Below are positions 18,249 to 27,294 of a stretch of DNA of 64,000 bases, piece by piece. Where the stretch lies: NCBI RefSeq assembly GCF_014138285.1, contig NZ_JACGXN010000006.1, forward strand, positions 124,001 to 188,000. Direction: 5' to 3'. Below the pieces are notes generated by a model, which was not told the DNA's origin, made no database searches, and saw only the letters and a list, made by a program, of their open reading frames with translations. Within the stretch, counting starts at the first letter, position 1. Every line of letters starts with the position of its first letter. The position numbers and the translations under genes are program-made. This DNA is from Phyllobacterium myrsinacearum (GTDB lineage Bacteria; Pseudomonadota; Alphaproteobacteria; Rhizobiales; Rhizobiaceae).

Positions 18249-19676
18249 ATGGATGCCAGTTTCGCTCCTCCGCGTTCGATCGTGATCATCGGCGGGGGAT
18301 TTGCCGGTTCTGTCGCCGCGTTGAAATTGTTCGACCATACGACCGTACCTCTCGCTATCTCCATTATCGAACGTAGGAGCGAACTCGGGAGAGGCGTCGC
18401 CTATAGCACCACTGAACCTGTCCATCTGGTTAACGGTCCCGCCCGCATTTTCTCGCTTTATCCGGATGATCCGGAACACCTGGTCCGATGGCTGCAAGAT
18501 CATGGAGCCGAGAATGGATGGATACCACCCGACGACGTGGCGGATTCGAGCCCACCCCGCTGGCTGTTCGGCACCTATGTCCAGGCCGAGTTGCAGCATG
18601 CGATCAGCCGTGCAGGCCAATACTCCACGCTGCGGCATATACAGGCATCGGCGACGGAGATCAGGACCGAATTGAACAGTGTCCAGGTATCGATCAGCAC
18701 CGGGACAACGGTTTTTGCTGACGAGGCCATTCTGGCACTTGGCGCATTTCAGGGAGAACCGTCCGATGTAGAAGCTGCTGTCACGGATCACCCGGCCTTC
18801 GTTGGCAACCCCTGGAACCCGCAAGCGCTTGACAGGCTGGTGAACGCGAAAAATCTGCTTCTTGTCGGATCAAGCCTGTCCATGGTGGACGTGGTCGCCA
18901 GTATGGAAATGCGAGGATATCGTGGCCATTATCATGTCCTGTCAAGGCGCGGGCAGGTTGTTGACGGCAGGCGGGATGCGGAGCCGTGGCATGATTTTCT
19001 CTCGGAGAAGCCTTTGCCAGTCACAGCGAGAACACTTCTGTCATTGGTCAAAAGCGAGCGACGCGCTGTCGCCGCGGCTGGACAGGACTGGCAAGCGCTG
19101 CCTGTTGCCATCAGGCCGCATATCCTTGCTTTGTGGCAGGGCGCGAGCGACAGCGAGCGGCTGCGCTTCAACCGTCATCTGCGGCCGTTCTGGGATGTAA
19201 CAGCACACCGGTCCGCGCCGCCGTCGCACCACAGTGTCGCGAACGCGAAAAAGGAAGGGCGGTTGACGAGCGCCGCAGGTCGTATTCAAGCCTTTGAGCC
19301 CGAGGATACGGGCATTGCCGCCGTGATCCGGCGGCGCTCGACCGGAAAGACAGAGCGGATAACCTTCGATGGTGTCGTCAACTGCCGGGGGCATCAGCAG
19401 CACGATTGGCGGAAGATACCCGACCCATTCATTCGGTATCTGCTTGCCAGTGGCGAGGTGCGGCCGCACGGAACTGGTTTTGGTATCGATGCAACGTCAA
19501 ATGGCGCTGTGATCAATGCGAACGGACAGGTTCATGGCAATCTTCACGCTATCGGCCACCCATTGCGGGGTGTCGCGTGGGAATCGAGCTCAATCACTGA
19601 ACAGCTGGCGCAGGCAATTGCACTTGCCGAACGCCTTTTGTCGAAGGTCTCCATGAAACGGGCGGCAGCATCCTGA
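18249..19676 (+). CDS. FAD/NAD(P)-binding protein, NAD_binding_9 type
   Basis: A 475-aa flavoprotein. Residues ~10-40 form a Rossmann motif (SIVIIGGGFAGSVAALKLF), followed by GRGVAYSTTEPVHLVNGPA and a second nucleotide-binding region (LLLVGSSLSMVDVVASMEMRGYRG near 200-225). The C-terminus has a FDGVVNCRGHQQ turn and an ATSNGAVINANGQVHGNLHAIGHPLRG block typical of this family, which resembles N-hydroxylating and Baeyer-Villiger-type oxygenases but is mostly uncharacterised. It is the last gene of the transporter operon and converges on the binding-protein cluster. It could oxidise or reduce an imported compound or supply reduced flavin; neither is shown by sequence. Confidence 0.78.
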   Translation: MDASFAPPRSIVIIGGGFAGSVAALKLFDHTTVPLAISIIERRSELGRGVAYSTTEPVHLVNGPARIFSLYPDDPEHLVRWLQDHGAENGWIPPDDVADSSPPRWLFGTYVQAELQHAISRAGQYSTLRHIQASATEIRTELNSVQVSISTGTTVFADEAILALGAFQGEPSDVEAAVTDHPAFVGNPWNPQALDRLVNAKNLLLVGSSLSMVDVVASMEMRGYRGHYHVLSRRGQVVDGRRDAEPWHDFLSEKPLPVTARTLLSLVKSERRAVAAAGQDWQALPVAIRPHILALWQGASDSERLRFNRHLRPFWDVTAHRSAPPSHHSVANAKKEGRLTSAAGRIQAFEPEDTGIAAVIRRRSTGKTERITFDGVVNCRGHQQHDWRKIPDPFIRYLLASGEVRPHGTGFGIDATSNGAVINANGQVHGNLHAIGHPLRGVAWESSSITEQLAQAIALAERLLSKVSMKRAAAS

Positions 19677-19699
19677 AGGCTCCTGATGCCGCTCTCCGC

Positions 19700-21301
19700 C
19701 TATGCATTCCTGATATAGACGTCGGCAAAGTTGGATTGTGTCCCTTCTGCGCTGGTTGTGTGGTTTTTCACCCGTGTGTTGAACACGGTGACATTGTCGA
19801 GCGCGATGAGGTTGATGACCGGTACTTCATCGGCAACGATCTTCTGGAATGCATTGAACTGTTCCTTGCGCTTTCCGTCGTCAATTTCGACGGAAGCCGC
19901 CTCCAGCAATCTATCGACTTCAGGATTGGCATAATGGCTGGCATTGGAGAAGGGCAGGCCGATCTTGAAATTCTTTGACCAGTAAACACGTTGCACACCG
20001 AGCGTCGGGTCGAACTGATTTCCGAGATACTCTGCTGTCAGGTCAAAGGCGCGGTCGGTGTAGACAGTTTTGATGTAGGTTGAGAAATCATAGGAATCGA
20101 TCTTCGCATCGATACCGATCTTGGCGAGGTTTTGACGCAGATATTCCGCCACCCGCTTGAAACCATCATTGTATGAGTTGTGTGTCAGGCGAAGGGTGAA
20201 CCGTATGCCATTGGCCGCCGTCTTGTAGCCGGCTTCATCAAGAAGCACCTTGGCTTTGTCCAGATCAAAAGGATACGGCTGGATGGAACTGTCATGATAG
20301 CGCGGAAGGAGTACGCTGATTGGCGAGGGCGAGACTTGTCCGTAGCCATACCAAATCGTATTCAGCACGACATTGATATCAATTGAATGGGCAATGGCGC
20401 GCCGGACACGGACATCTTTCAGATATTCATTGTCGAGATTGAGGATAAGTTGAGTCTGGTCGCCTCGTGCCTCGTACCCCTTTGTCTCGGTACCGATGTT
20501 CGGGAGCTGCTTTAGCCGTTCCAGATCATTCAACGGAATTGGATTGTCACCGCCGATATCAAACTCACCGGTTTCAAAACCCGCGGCACGAGCTGCGCCG
20601 TCGGGCACAAAGCGTACGACAACTTTGTCGAGATAGGGTTTGCCCGGATCCCAATAATTCGGGTTTCGTTCGAGGATGATGTGCGAACCGCGTACCCACT
20701 CCCTGAAGATAAACGGACCTGTCCCAACGGGAGCATTCGCATTGGGATTGGTTGTTGCGTCGGTGTTTTCGTAAATATGTTTGGGGACGATCGGCGACTC
20801 CGCTGCATAGAGGGCTTGCAGCAGATAGGGTGCCGGTTTTGATAGATGTATAATCGCAGTCAGCGGATCGGGAGTTTCAACCGACGCGACGTTGGCAAAT
20901 GTTCCACGCCCTCGGGGGTGCACCTGCTTCAACAGCTCAATGGAATAAGCAACGTCGGCAGAAGAAAAATCTTTACCGTCATGCCATTTGACCCCTGATC
21001 GAAGCTTGAATGTGTAGTTGAGCCCGTCGTCGCTCACCGACCATTCAGTTGCCAATTGCGGTTTTGGCTTCAGATCGAAATCATAGGTCAACAGTCCCTC
21101 TGTGATCTTCGGGCTGACCTTTTGTGTTCCGCCGGCGGTATGGGCAAGAGCGAGGATGGTTGGCGGTTCCGGTACCACGACAAAATTCAGGGTTCCTCCC
21201 GGTACGGGTTGTTCCGTCTCGGCAAGACTTACTGCGGGAAGGGTGATGCTTGCAGCGCTGAGCATCAGCATCTGATTGAACAGGCGTCGATTGATAGTCA
21301 T
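19700..21301 (-). CDS. Peptide-type ABC binding protein (SBP_bac_5), copy 2
   Basis: A 533-aa exported binding protein of the DppA family. The N-terminus NRRLFNQMLMLSAASITLPAVSLAE is a Tat-like signal with cleavage near residue 28. Family motifs include LATEWSVSDDGLNYTFKLRSGVKWHDGKDFSSADVAYS and TGPFIFREWVRGSHIILERNPNYW. It is the last gene of a three-gene leftward array of paralogues; gaps between them are 25 nt and about 12 nt, so they form an operon. Part of the C-terminal region (the NFKIGLPFSNASHYAN segment) is nearly identical in DNA to copy 4. No permease is attached; the DppBCDF-type set at 13171-17067 is the obvious partner. Confidence 0.9.
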   Translation of the reverse strand: MTINRRLFNQMLMLSAASITLPAVSLAETEQPVPGGTLNFVVVPEPPTILALAHTAGGTQKVSPKITEGLLTYDFDLKPKPQLATEWSVSDDGLNYTFKLRSGVKWHDGKDFSSADVAYSIELLKQVHPRGRGTFANVASVETPDPLTAIIHLSKPAPYLLQALYAAESPIVPKHIYENTDATTNPNANAPVGTGPFIFREWVRGSHIILERNPNYWDPGKPYLDKVVVRFVPDGAARAAGFETGEFDIGGDNPIPLNDLERLKQLPNIGTETKGYEARGDQTQLILNLDNEYLKDVRVRRAIAHSIDINVVLNTIWYGYGQVSPSPISVLLPRYHDSSIQPYPFDLDKAKVLLDEAGYKTAANGIRFTLRLTHNSYNDGFKRVAEYLRQNLAKIGIDAKIDSYDFSTYIKTVYTDRAFDLTAEYLGNQFDPTLGVQRVYWSKNFKIGLPFSNASHYANPEVDRLLEAASVEIDDGKRKEQFNAFQKIVADEVPVINLIALDNVTVFNTRVKNHTTSAEGTQSNFADVYIRNA

Positions 21302-21326
21302 TGCATCTTTCCTGAAATATGCCGCA

Positions 21327-22925
21327 TTAAATACGCTGGAGAAGGTGGGCCTGAGCCAGATTTCCGGAGATTCCGGTTGCTCCAGTCGTGTGATTTGCCA
21401 CTCGGTTGTTAGCGATGGTCAGATAGGACTGGCTTAGGAAGGAAATATCCGGCAGATCGGCAGCGACCAGTTTTTGGAAGTCGCGGTAGTACTGCAATCG
21501 CGTCTGACGGTTAACTTCCACCGCAGCTGCCTCAAGCAACCGGTCCACTTCCGGATTGTTGTAGTGTGAGCCATTGGAAAACGGCACGCCTGGTTTGTAA
21601 TTCTTCGACCAGTAGAGCCGTTGAACGCCGATCACCGGATCAAAAGAGTTCGTCATGGAGTTGCTGGTGAAATCAAAATCCCGATCGGTGTAAACACGCT
21701 TGACGTAACTCGCCATGTCCTGCGCCCGAACATTCACGGTAATACCGATCACACCCAAAGCCTGTTTGAGATATTCGCCGGTGCGCTTGTCGCCTTCATT
21801 CCAGGGACGGTAGTCGTGGAAGACCTTGAACCTGATACCGTCTGTTCCGCGCGGAAAGCCGGCTTCGTCAAGCAATGCCTCTGCTTTGGTTGTATCGTAG
21901 GGATAGGTCGGCAGGTCAGTGGTAAAAAAGTCGGTGAGCGCAGGACTGATCGGACCATAAATCACCTCGCCGAAACCATACCAGATGGTGTTCTTGATCG
22001 CCTCCCGATCGATGGCGTGGGCTACGGCCTGCCGAACCTTTTTCTCTTTGAAATATGGGTTATCCAGATTGAACTCGATCCGCCTGACGCCCGCCGCGAA
22101 ACTGTAGCCTTTTCTCACGGTCGAGATATGCGGCAGTTCCCTGATCCGCTCTATTTCGCTGAGCGGTATCGTGCTGTCGCTGCCGAGATCCGCTTCGCCT
22201 GTCTCAAAGGCGATTGCGCGCGCCGAGGCATCCGTGATCACCCGGAAAATGATACGGTCGAGATAGGGTTTGGGATTATCCCAATAGTCAGGATTGCGAT
22301 CGAGAATGATATGGGAGCCCCGAACCCATTCCACGAATCTGAATGGACCTGTACCAACGGGTGCCGTTGCGTTGGGACTTTCAGCCGGTTTTTTATCCTC
22401 GTACCGGTGTTTGGGCACGATGGGCGACTCGTCCGCATAAAAAGCACGCAATAGATAAGGAGCCGGCCGGCTCAAAACGATCACAGCGGTGTGGGCATCC
22501 GGAGTTCTGACCGCTTCTACGGGAGCGAAAGTGCCGCGCCCGCGCGGATGATGTTCCTTCAGCAGCAGAATGGAGTGGGCGACATCCTCCGATGTGAAGT
22601 CTTTACCGTCATGCCATTTCACCCCTTGGCGCAGCTTGAATGTGTACTGGAGACCATCATCACTCACGATCCATTCCGTCGCCAGCTGCGGTTGCGGATT
22701 AAGATCGAAATCATGGGCAAGGAGACCCTCGGTGATCTTGGCGCTTACCTTCGTCACATTGTCTGTAGTCGTGACTGCAACAAGGGCGCCCGGTTCCGTT
22801 TCGAGAATGAAATTAAGTGTACCTCCGGCTATGGGAGTCACCTCGGCAAAAGCAGCGGCCGGGAGCGACATGCTCGCTCCCGACAATAGCAGTAACTGAT
22901 TGAACCGGCGTCGATTGATAGTCAT
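21327..22925 (-). CDS. Peptide-type ABC binding protein (SBP_bac_5), copy 3
   Basis: A 532-aa exported binding protein. The ATG at 22925 is preferred over one 6 nt upstream because GGGGA sits 6 nt before it. The signal is NRRRFNQLLLLSGASMSLPAAAFAE (Tat-like). Family motifs are LATEWIVSDDGLQYTFKLRQGVKWHDGKDFTSEDVAHS and GTGPFRFVEWVRGSHIILDRNPDYW. The C-terminal NYKPGVPFSNGSHYNN segment matches copy 1 (11273) better than copies 2 and 4, suggesting that ligand specificities fall into two groups. It is the middle gene of the array. Confidence 0.9.
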   Translation of the reverse strand: MTINRRRFNQLLLLSGASMSLPAAAFAEVTPIAGGTLNFILETEPGALVAVTTTDNVTKVSAKITEGLLAHDFDLNPQPQLATEWIVSDDGLQYTFKLRQGVKWHDGKDFTSEDVAHSILLLKEHHPRGRGTFAPVEAVRTPDAHTAVIVLSRPAPYLLRAFYADESPIVPKHRYEDKKPAESPNATAPVGTGPFRFVEWVRGSHIILDRNPDYWDNPKPYLDRIIFRVITDASARAIAFETGEADLGSDSTIPLSEIERIRELPHISTVRKGYSFAAGVRRIEFNLDNPYFKEKKVRQAVAHAIDREAIKNTIWYGFGEVIYGPISPALTDFFTTDLPTYPYDTTKAEALLDEAGFPRGTDGIRFKVFHDYRPWNEGDKRTGEYLKQALGVIGITVNVRAQDMASYVKRVYTDRDFDFTSNSMTNSFDPVIGVQRLYWSKNYKPGVPFSNGSHYNNPEVDRLLEAAAVEVNRQTRLQYYRDFQKLVAADLPDISFLSQSYLTIANNRVANHTTGATGISGNLAQAHLLQRI

Positions 22926-22937
22926 GTGCATTCCCCG

Positions 22938-24536
22938 TCAGGCGCTGGCGTCGAGCCAGACGTCGCCAAAACTGTTGTTGATGCCTTCGGCTCCCGGAGC
23001 AAAATTCCTGACCTTGCGACTCGCCACGATCTGGCTTCCCGCTGCAACCAGATCGATCGCCGGTAGCTCCTCGTGGATGATGGCCTGGAACTTGAAGAAG
23101 AGGTCGCGCCGTTTGGCTTCGTCGGGTTCGACGGCAGCAGCTTCCAAGAGACGGTCCACCTCCGCATTGGCGTAATGGCTGGCATTGGAGAAGGGCAGGC
23201 CGATCTTGAAATTCTTCGACCAGTAGGCGCGCTGCACGCCGAGAGATGGATCGAACGTGTTGGAAAGCGACTCCACTGTCAGGTCAAATGCACGGTCGGT
23301 GTAGACAGTCTTCAAATAGGTCGCGAGATCCAGCCTGAGAATTTCACCTTCGATCCCTACTGCTGCCAGCGAAGACTTGATGAAGTCGGCATAGGCAGGT
23401 GTGAGGAACGGATTGTACGCGATACGGACCTTGAACCGTGCTCCATTTGCCTTGCGTGGATATCCCGATTCATCCAGCAGCTTTTCCGCCTGCTTCGGAT
23501 CAAAAGCATGCGGTTTGATGCTCGGATCATTGAACTTGGACAGCGCTACGCTGATAGGGCTGGGTGAAACCTGGCCATAGCCATACAACGCGATATCAAC
23601 GAGCGCTTGCAGGTTGATGGCGTGAGCGACTGCCTTGCGAACGGATTTATTGTTGACGATCTCATTCTCGAGATTGAAGAACAGCTGCTGCTGCGGACCG
23701 GCGTAAGCGTAGGTCGTGGTGTCGATGACAAGATTGGGATTGGATTTCAGGCGTTCGATATCCGCCAGCGGCACGGGGTTGGCACCAATATCGATCTCGC
23801 CTGTTTCCAAAGCGGCAGCACGTGCTGCAGGATCAAGAATGACGTGCAGTACAACCCGATCAAGATATGGTTTGGGAGCGTCCCAATAGTTGGGATTCCT
23901 GTCGAAGATCAGATGGCTGCCGGGCACCCATTCTTTCAGGATAAACGGCCCCGTGCCAATGACCTGGGCGAGCTTTGGCTGAACTTCCGGCTTGAACGTC
24001 TCGTACACATGCTTTGGTACGATTGGCGATTCAGAGCTGCCAAGCGCGGTCAGAAGAAAAGGCGCCGGTGCTGAAAGCACAATGACCGCCGTATGCGGAT
24101 CAGGTGTCTCGACTGCGGTTACATTCTGGTAGGTGATACGGCCACGTGGATGGGCTTCCTTCAGCCGCAGGATGGAAAACGCCACGTCATCGGCGGTGAA
24201 ATCCTTATCGTCATGCCATTTAACGCCTTGACGCAGTTTGAACTGATAGCGCCGCCCATCATCGCTGATCGACCATTCTGTTGCTAATAGCGGTTTGGGA
24301 TTAAGGTCATAATCGAACGTAAGCAGCCCCTCATTCACCTTCGGACCTATGGCCTGTCCAGTTCCGGAGGACGTGTTTATGGCGATCAATGCAGAGGGAT
24401 CCGGATAATACAGCCAGTTAAGTGTTCCGCCTGCGACAGGCGCTTTATCCGCTGCGATGGCAAGCGTGGAAGAAAGGCCAAGGCTGGCGCTGGCAAGAAG
24501 TAAGAGCTGGTGGAATTCGCGGCGGTTGATCGTCAT
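22938..24536 (-). CDS. Peptide-type ABC binding protein (SBP_bac_5), copy 4
   Basis: A 532-aa exported binding protein and first gene of the leftward array. The start at 24536 follows CTGGAGC; the frame extends to 24620 but the Tat-like signal NRREFHQLLLLASASLGLSS begins here. Family motifs include LATEWSISDDGRRYQFKLRQGVKWHDDKDFTADDVAFS and TGPFILKEWVPGSHLIFDRNPNYW. It is divergent from the LysR regulator at 24911, which may control the array. Confidence 0.9.
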   Translation of the reverse strand: MTINRREFHQLLLLASASLGLSSTLAIAADKAPVAGGTLNWLYYPDPSALIAINTSSGTGQAIGPKVNEGLLTFDYDLNPKPLLATEWSISDDGRRYQFKLRQGVKWHDDKDFTADDVAFSILRLKEAHPRGRITYQNVTAVETPDPHTAVIVLSAPAPFLLTALGSSESPIVPKHVYETFKPEVQPKLAQVIGTGPFILKEWVPGSHLIFDRNPNYWDAPKPYLDRVVLHVILDPAARAAALETGEIDIGANPVPLADIERLKSNPNLVIDTTTYAYAGPQQQLFFNLENEIVNNKSVRKAVAHAINLQALVDIALYGYGQVSPSPISVALSKFNDPSIKPHAFDPKQAEKLLDESGYPRKANGARFKVRIAYNPFLTPAYADFIKSSLAAVGIEGEILRLDLATYLKTVYTDRAFDLTVESLSNTFDPSLGVQRAYWSKNFKIGLPFSNASHYANAEVDRLLEAAAVEPDEAKRRDLFFKFQAIIHEELPAIDLVAAGSQIVASRKVRNFAPGAEGINNSFGDVWLDASA

Positions 24537-24910
24537 TTCAGTGCTCCAGGCATTCAGGCTTCTGCTGCAGCCATGATGTGGCGTGGCGCAGTTTCCGGAT
24601 GATCCGATGGGCACTTTCAAAGCGGAAGAATGTTTTTCTTTAAGGAGAAAGAAGAACGACTTTATACAGTGAAGAAATTCTACTCAGCAGTGCGATCACG
24701 TAACGGAGAGGGGAGGATCTTGCGGGGCAGCTAGAATGAAATGCGGCAGCCAATACGAAAAACAAAATCGCGGCTGCATCTTGGGTTTTGCCGTTTTTAG
24801 ATTTGGTTTCTAGATTGTCGTCTCGAAGAGCGAAGAAAATTGCCCGGCGATCCCTGCTTAAGCAATCACTGCTCTCGTCCTTGGGAGCGTATTTGTGTTG
24901 CAATGTACAC
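24537..24910. other. Divergent promoter region, LysR gene and binding-protein array
   Basis: These 374 nt should hold promoters for both directions and, by LysR precedent, the regulator's binding site. I could not pick a single T-N11-A site with confidence, and the TTGAC dyad of 13073 does not recur here. Confidence 0.4.
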
Positions 24911-25921
24911 ATGAGCGATTTGCATCACAAAAGGCCCAAACCACTACCGCCGACGCTGGCGAGGCTCCCGCCATTGACGTCTCTCCGCGCTTTCGTGGCA
25001 ACAGCACGGCATCTGAGTTTCACACGAGCTGCCGAGGAACTGCACGTGACTTCTGCCGCGATTGGTCAGCAGATCAGACTGCTTGAAGATCATCTTGGCA
25101 AGGCGCTCTTCCATCGGACTCGGGGCCAGTTGCAACTGACGGAGGCCGGGAACACCCTGATGCCGGGTCTGACGGACGCATTCGATGCGGTGCTCGAGTC
25201 GGTGGCGCGGCTTGTGACAAGTGACCACGATGCGCCGATAAAGGTGTCTGTCGCTCCGTCCTTTGCCAGCAAGTGGCTCATACCTCGACTTGATGCCTTG
25301 CGACGGGCAGCGCCTGATCTGGAGGTGCTGGTCGATGCATCAACCCAGTTGGCTGATCTCGAGGGTGAAGAAACGGATTGCGTTATCCGTTATGGAACGG
25401 GTGCTTATCCCGGACTTGTGGTGGACAGGCTCTTTTCGGAAGCGGTGCTTCCGGTATGCAGTCCGGCTTTTGCCCAGCACCATGGACTTTACCGCGGATC
25501 GGGCGCGTTGCAGAGCGTGCCGCTTTTGCATGAGGAGGGACCTGAACACGATTCATCCTGTCCAAACTGGACAGAGTGGTCCCGATCCGAAAGTATTTCC
25601 GGGACCCTTTCAGGGAATGGCTTTCGTCTCAGTCAATCATCGCTGGTGCTTGACGCTGCGATTGCCGGCCAAGGTATCGGGCTGGGCAAATTGCGTCTGG
25701 CGGAAGCGGATATTGCTGCCGGTCGCTTGGTCAGCCCCTTCGGTACGCCGCAACCGGTCGAATTTTCCTATTACTTCGCGACGACAGCACACAAAGCAAA
25801 GCGTTCCCGCGTCGAGCGCTTCCGTAACTGGCTTGGTGCCGAGGCGCGGGCACTAAGAACAATCGAACAGATCGCTGCGCCTTTTCCGGCTCAATCCCTC
25901 GCTATTGTTGCCGCAGAATAA
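24911..25921 (+). CDS. LysR family transcriptional regulator, GcvA-like
   Basis: A 336-aa regulator from the ATG at 24911; the frame is open to 24788 but the N-terminal addition lacks family features. The winged helix-turn-helix is at residues ~22-80: LTSLRAFVATARHLSFTRAAEELHVTSAAIGQQIRLLE followed by LFHRTRGQLQLTEAG. The remainder is a LysR substrate-binding domain ending in the GcvA-like pattern IAGQGIGLGKLRLAEADIAAGRLVSPFG. It is divergent from the array of three binding proteins and lies between the two halves of the organosulfur region, so it is the best local candidate for its regulator. The inducer is unknown. Confidence 0.88.
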   Translation: MSDLHHKRPKPLPPTLARLPPLTSLRAFVATARHLSFTRAAEELHVTSAAIGQQIRLLEDHLGKALFHRTRGQLQLTEAGNTLMPGLTDAFDAVLESVARLVTSDHDAPIKVSVAPSFASKWLIPRLDALRRAAPDLEVLVDASTQLADLEGEETDCVIRYGTGAYPGLVVDRLFSEAVLPVCSPAFAQHHGLYRGSGALQSVPLLHEEGPEHDSSCPNWTEWSRSESISGTLSGNGFRLSQSSLVLDAAIAGQGIGLGKLRLAEADIAAGRLVSPFGTPQPVEFSYYFATTAHKAKRSRVERFRNWLGAEARALRTIEQIAAPFPAQSLAIVAAE

Positions 25922-25965
25922 ACCGCACCAGGGGGAAATATCCGTCGATCAAAGATCGCAAGCGC

Positions 25966-27294
25966 CTATTCGGCCGCCGCCGTCGAATAGGGATTGGCAG
26001 GACGAGCCAGGCCCAGGTGCTCGCGCAGTGTGCGGCCTTCATAGTGTGAACGGAAGAGACCGCGTCGCCGGAGGATTGGCACGACGTGGTCAACAAAGAC
26101 GTCAAAACCGCTCGGCAGCACATCTGGCATCAGATTGAATCCATCAGCAGCCCCGGCACGAAACCAGGCTTCGATATCATCTGCTATGGCCTCCGGCGTA
26201 CCGACAATCGTTCGGTGCCCCGTGCTACCATTCAGCGCGCGGATCAGTTGGCGCACGGTCAAGTTGCCGCGCCGGGCAAAGGCAAGCGTTGCCTTGAAAA
26301 AGGTATGCCCGCCATCGGGTGGCAATGGGATATCGACGGGCAGCGGTTCGTCCAGTTTCAGTCGTTCACGATCGATCTGCAGCACACCTGACAGTCGGGT
26401 CAGACTGTATTCCAGCGGGATCAGTTCCCAGAGTTCTTCCTGCCGCCGCTTTGCTTCTTCCTCCGTGCTGCCGATAATGGTGGCAAGGCCCGCAAGCACA
26501 AGCAGTCCGTCGGGCGAGCGTCCAAGTCTGGCCGCGCGGGATTTCAGATCGCGCGCATAATCGAGTGCTTCCTCGAAGGACTGCGAGGCTGAAAATACCG
26601 CTTCCGCATGACGCGCCGCCAGTTCCCGGCCATCGTCTGATCCTCCGGCCTGGATCAGAACCGGGTGACCTTGCGGCGGCCGCGGTATGTTATGTGGTCC
26701 ATGCACGGAGAAATGGGGTCCGTTGTGCGCAATGGGATGCACCTTGGATACGTCGACAAACTGTCCTGTTGAGACATCGCCGATAAATGCGTCATCTTCC
26801 CAACTGTCCCACAACGCCTTGACGATATCGACAAATTCTGCGGCCCGTTGGTAACGTTGGCTATGTTCAACGGGCTTTGTCAGACCAAAGTTGCGGCTCT
26901 GGGGCAGATCGGCGCTGGTAACAATGTTCCAGCCAATGCGCCCATTGCTCGCATGATCGAGCGTCGCAAAACGCCGGGCGATGTTATAGGGCTCGTTATA
27001 GGTGGTGGACGCGGTTGCGATGAGCCCGATACGATCCGTGTGCGCGGCAACTGTGGCGAGTACGATGGTCGGCTCGAGCGATGTCAGTGGACGGAAGTCC
27101 ACTCGATCCGAAATTGCGGCCTGATCGGCGAGAAAAATAGCATCAAAGGTTCCGCGCTCGGCAGTCTTTGCGATGTTTATATAGTGATTGATATCGAAGG
27201 AGGCACGGGGATCACTGCCATCCATCCGCCACGCCGCCGGGGAAAAGCCCGAATGCAGAATGTTTACATTCAGGTGCAGCTCACGCGCGGTCAT
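25966..27294 (-). CDS. DszA-like / NtaA-family LLM monooxygenase, copy 1
   Basis: A 442-aa FMNH2-dependent monooxygenase of the NtaA/SnaA/DszA (nitrilotriacetate monooxygenase component A) family. Recognisable blocks are FDINHYINIAKTAERGTFDAIFLAD, IGLIATASTTYNEPYNIARRFATLDHASNGRIGWNIVTS, LWDSWEDDAFIGD, a PRPPQGHPVLIQAGGSDDGRELAARHAEAVF segment, and the C-terminal GRTLREHLGL. DszA opens dibenzothiophene sulfone to a sulfinate. Its start overlaps the stop of the DszC-like gene 27291 by 4 nt, so the two are translationally coupled. Substrate specificity is not readable from sequence. Confidence 0.88.
   Translation of the reverse strand: MTARELHLNVNILHSGFSPAAWRMDGSDPRASFDINHYINIAKTAERGTFDAIFLADQAAISDRVDFRPLTSLEPTIVLATVAAHTDRIGLIATASTTYNEPYNIARRFATLDHASNGRIGWNIVTSADLPQSRNFGLTKPVEHSQRYQRAAEFVDIVKALWDSWEDDAFIGDVSTGQFVDVSKVHPIAHNGPHFSVHGPHNIPRPPQGHPVLIQAGGSDDGRELAARHAEAVFSASQSFEEALDYARDLKSRAARLGRSPDGLLVLAGLATIIGSTEEEAKRRQEELWELIPLEYSLTRLSGVLQIDRERLKLDEPLPVDIPLPPDGGHTFFKATLAFARRGNLTVRQLIRALNGSTGHRTIVGTPEAIADDIEAWFRAGAADGFNLMPDVLPSGFDVFVDHVVPILRRRGLFRSHYEGRTLREHLGLARPANPYSTAAAE

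Noticed and set aside
21621-22454. 277-aa rightward frame opposite binding protein copy 3
   Set aside because: It mirrors similar frames opposite the paralogous binding proteins; it is a by-product of codon composition, not a gene.
19931-23221. A stretch of about 44 identical bases near 19932 and 23175 as a mobile or recombination repeat
   Set aside because: Both copies fall in the same conserved C-terminal codons of paralogous binding-protein genes, so they reflect gene duplication or local conversion.
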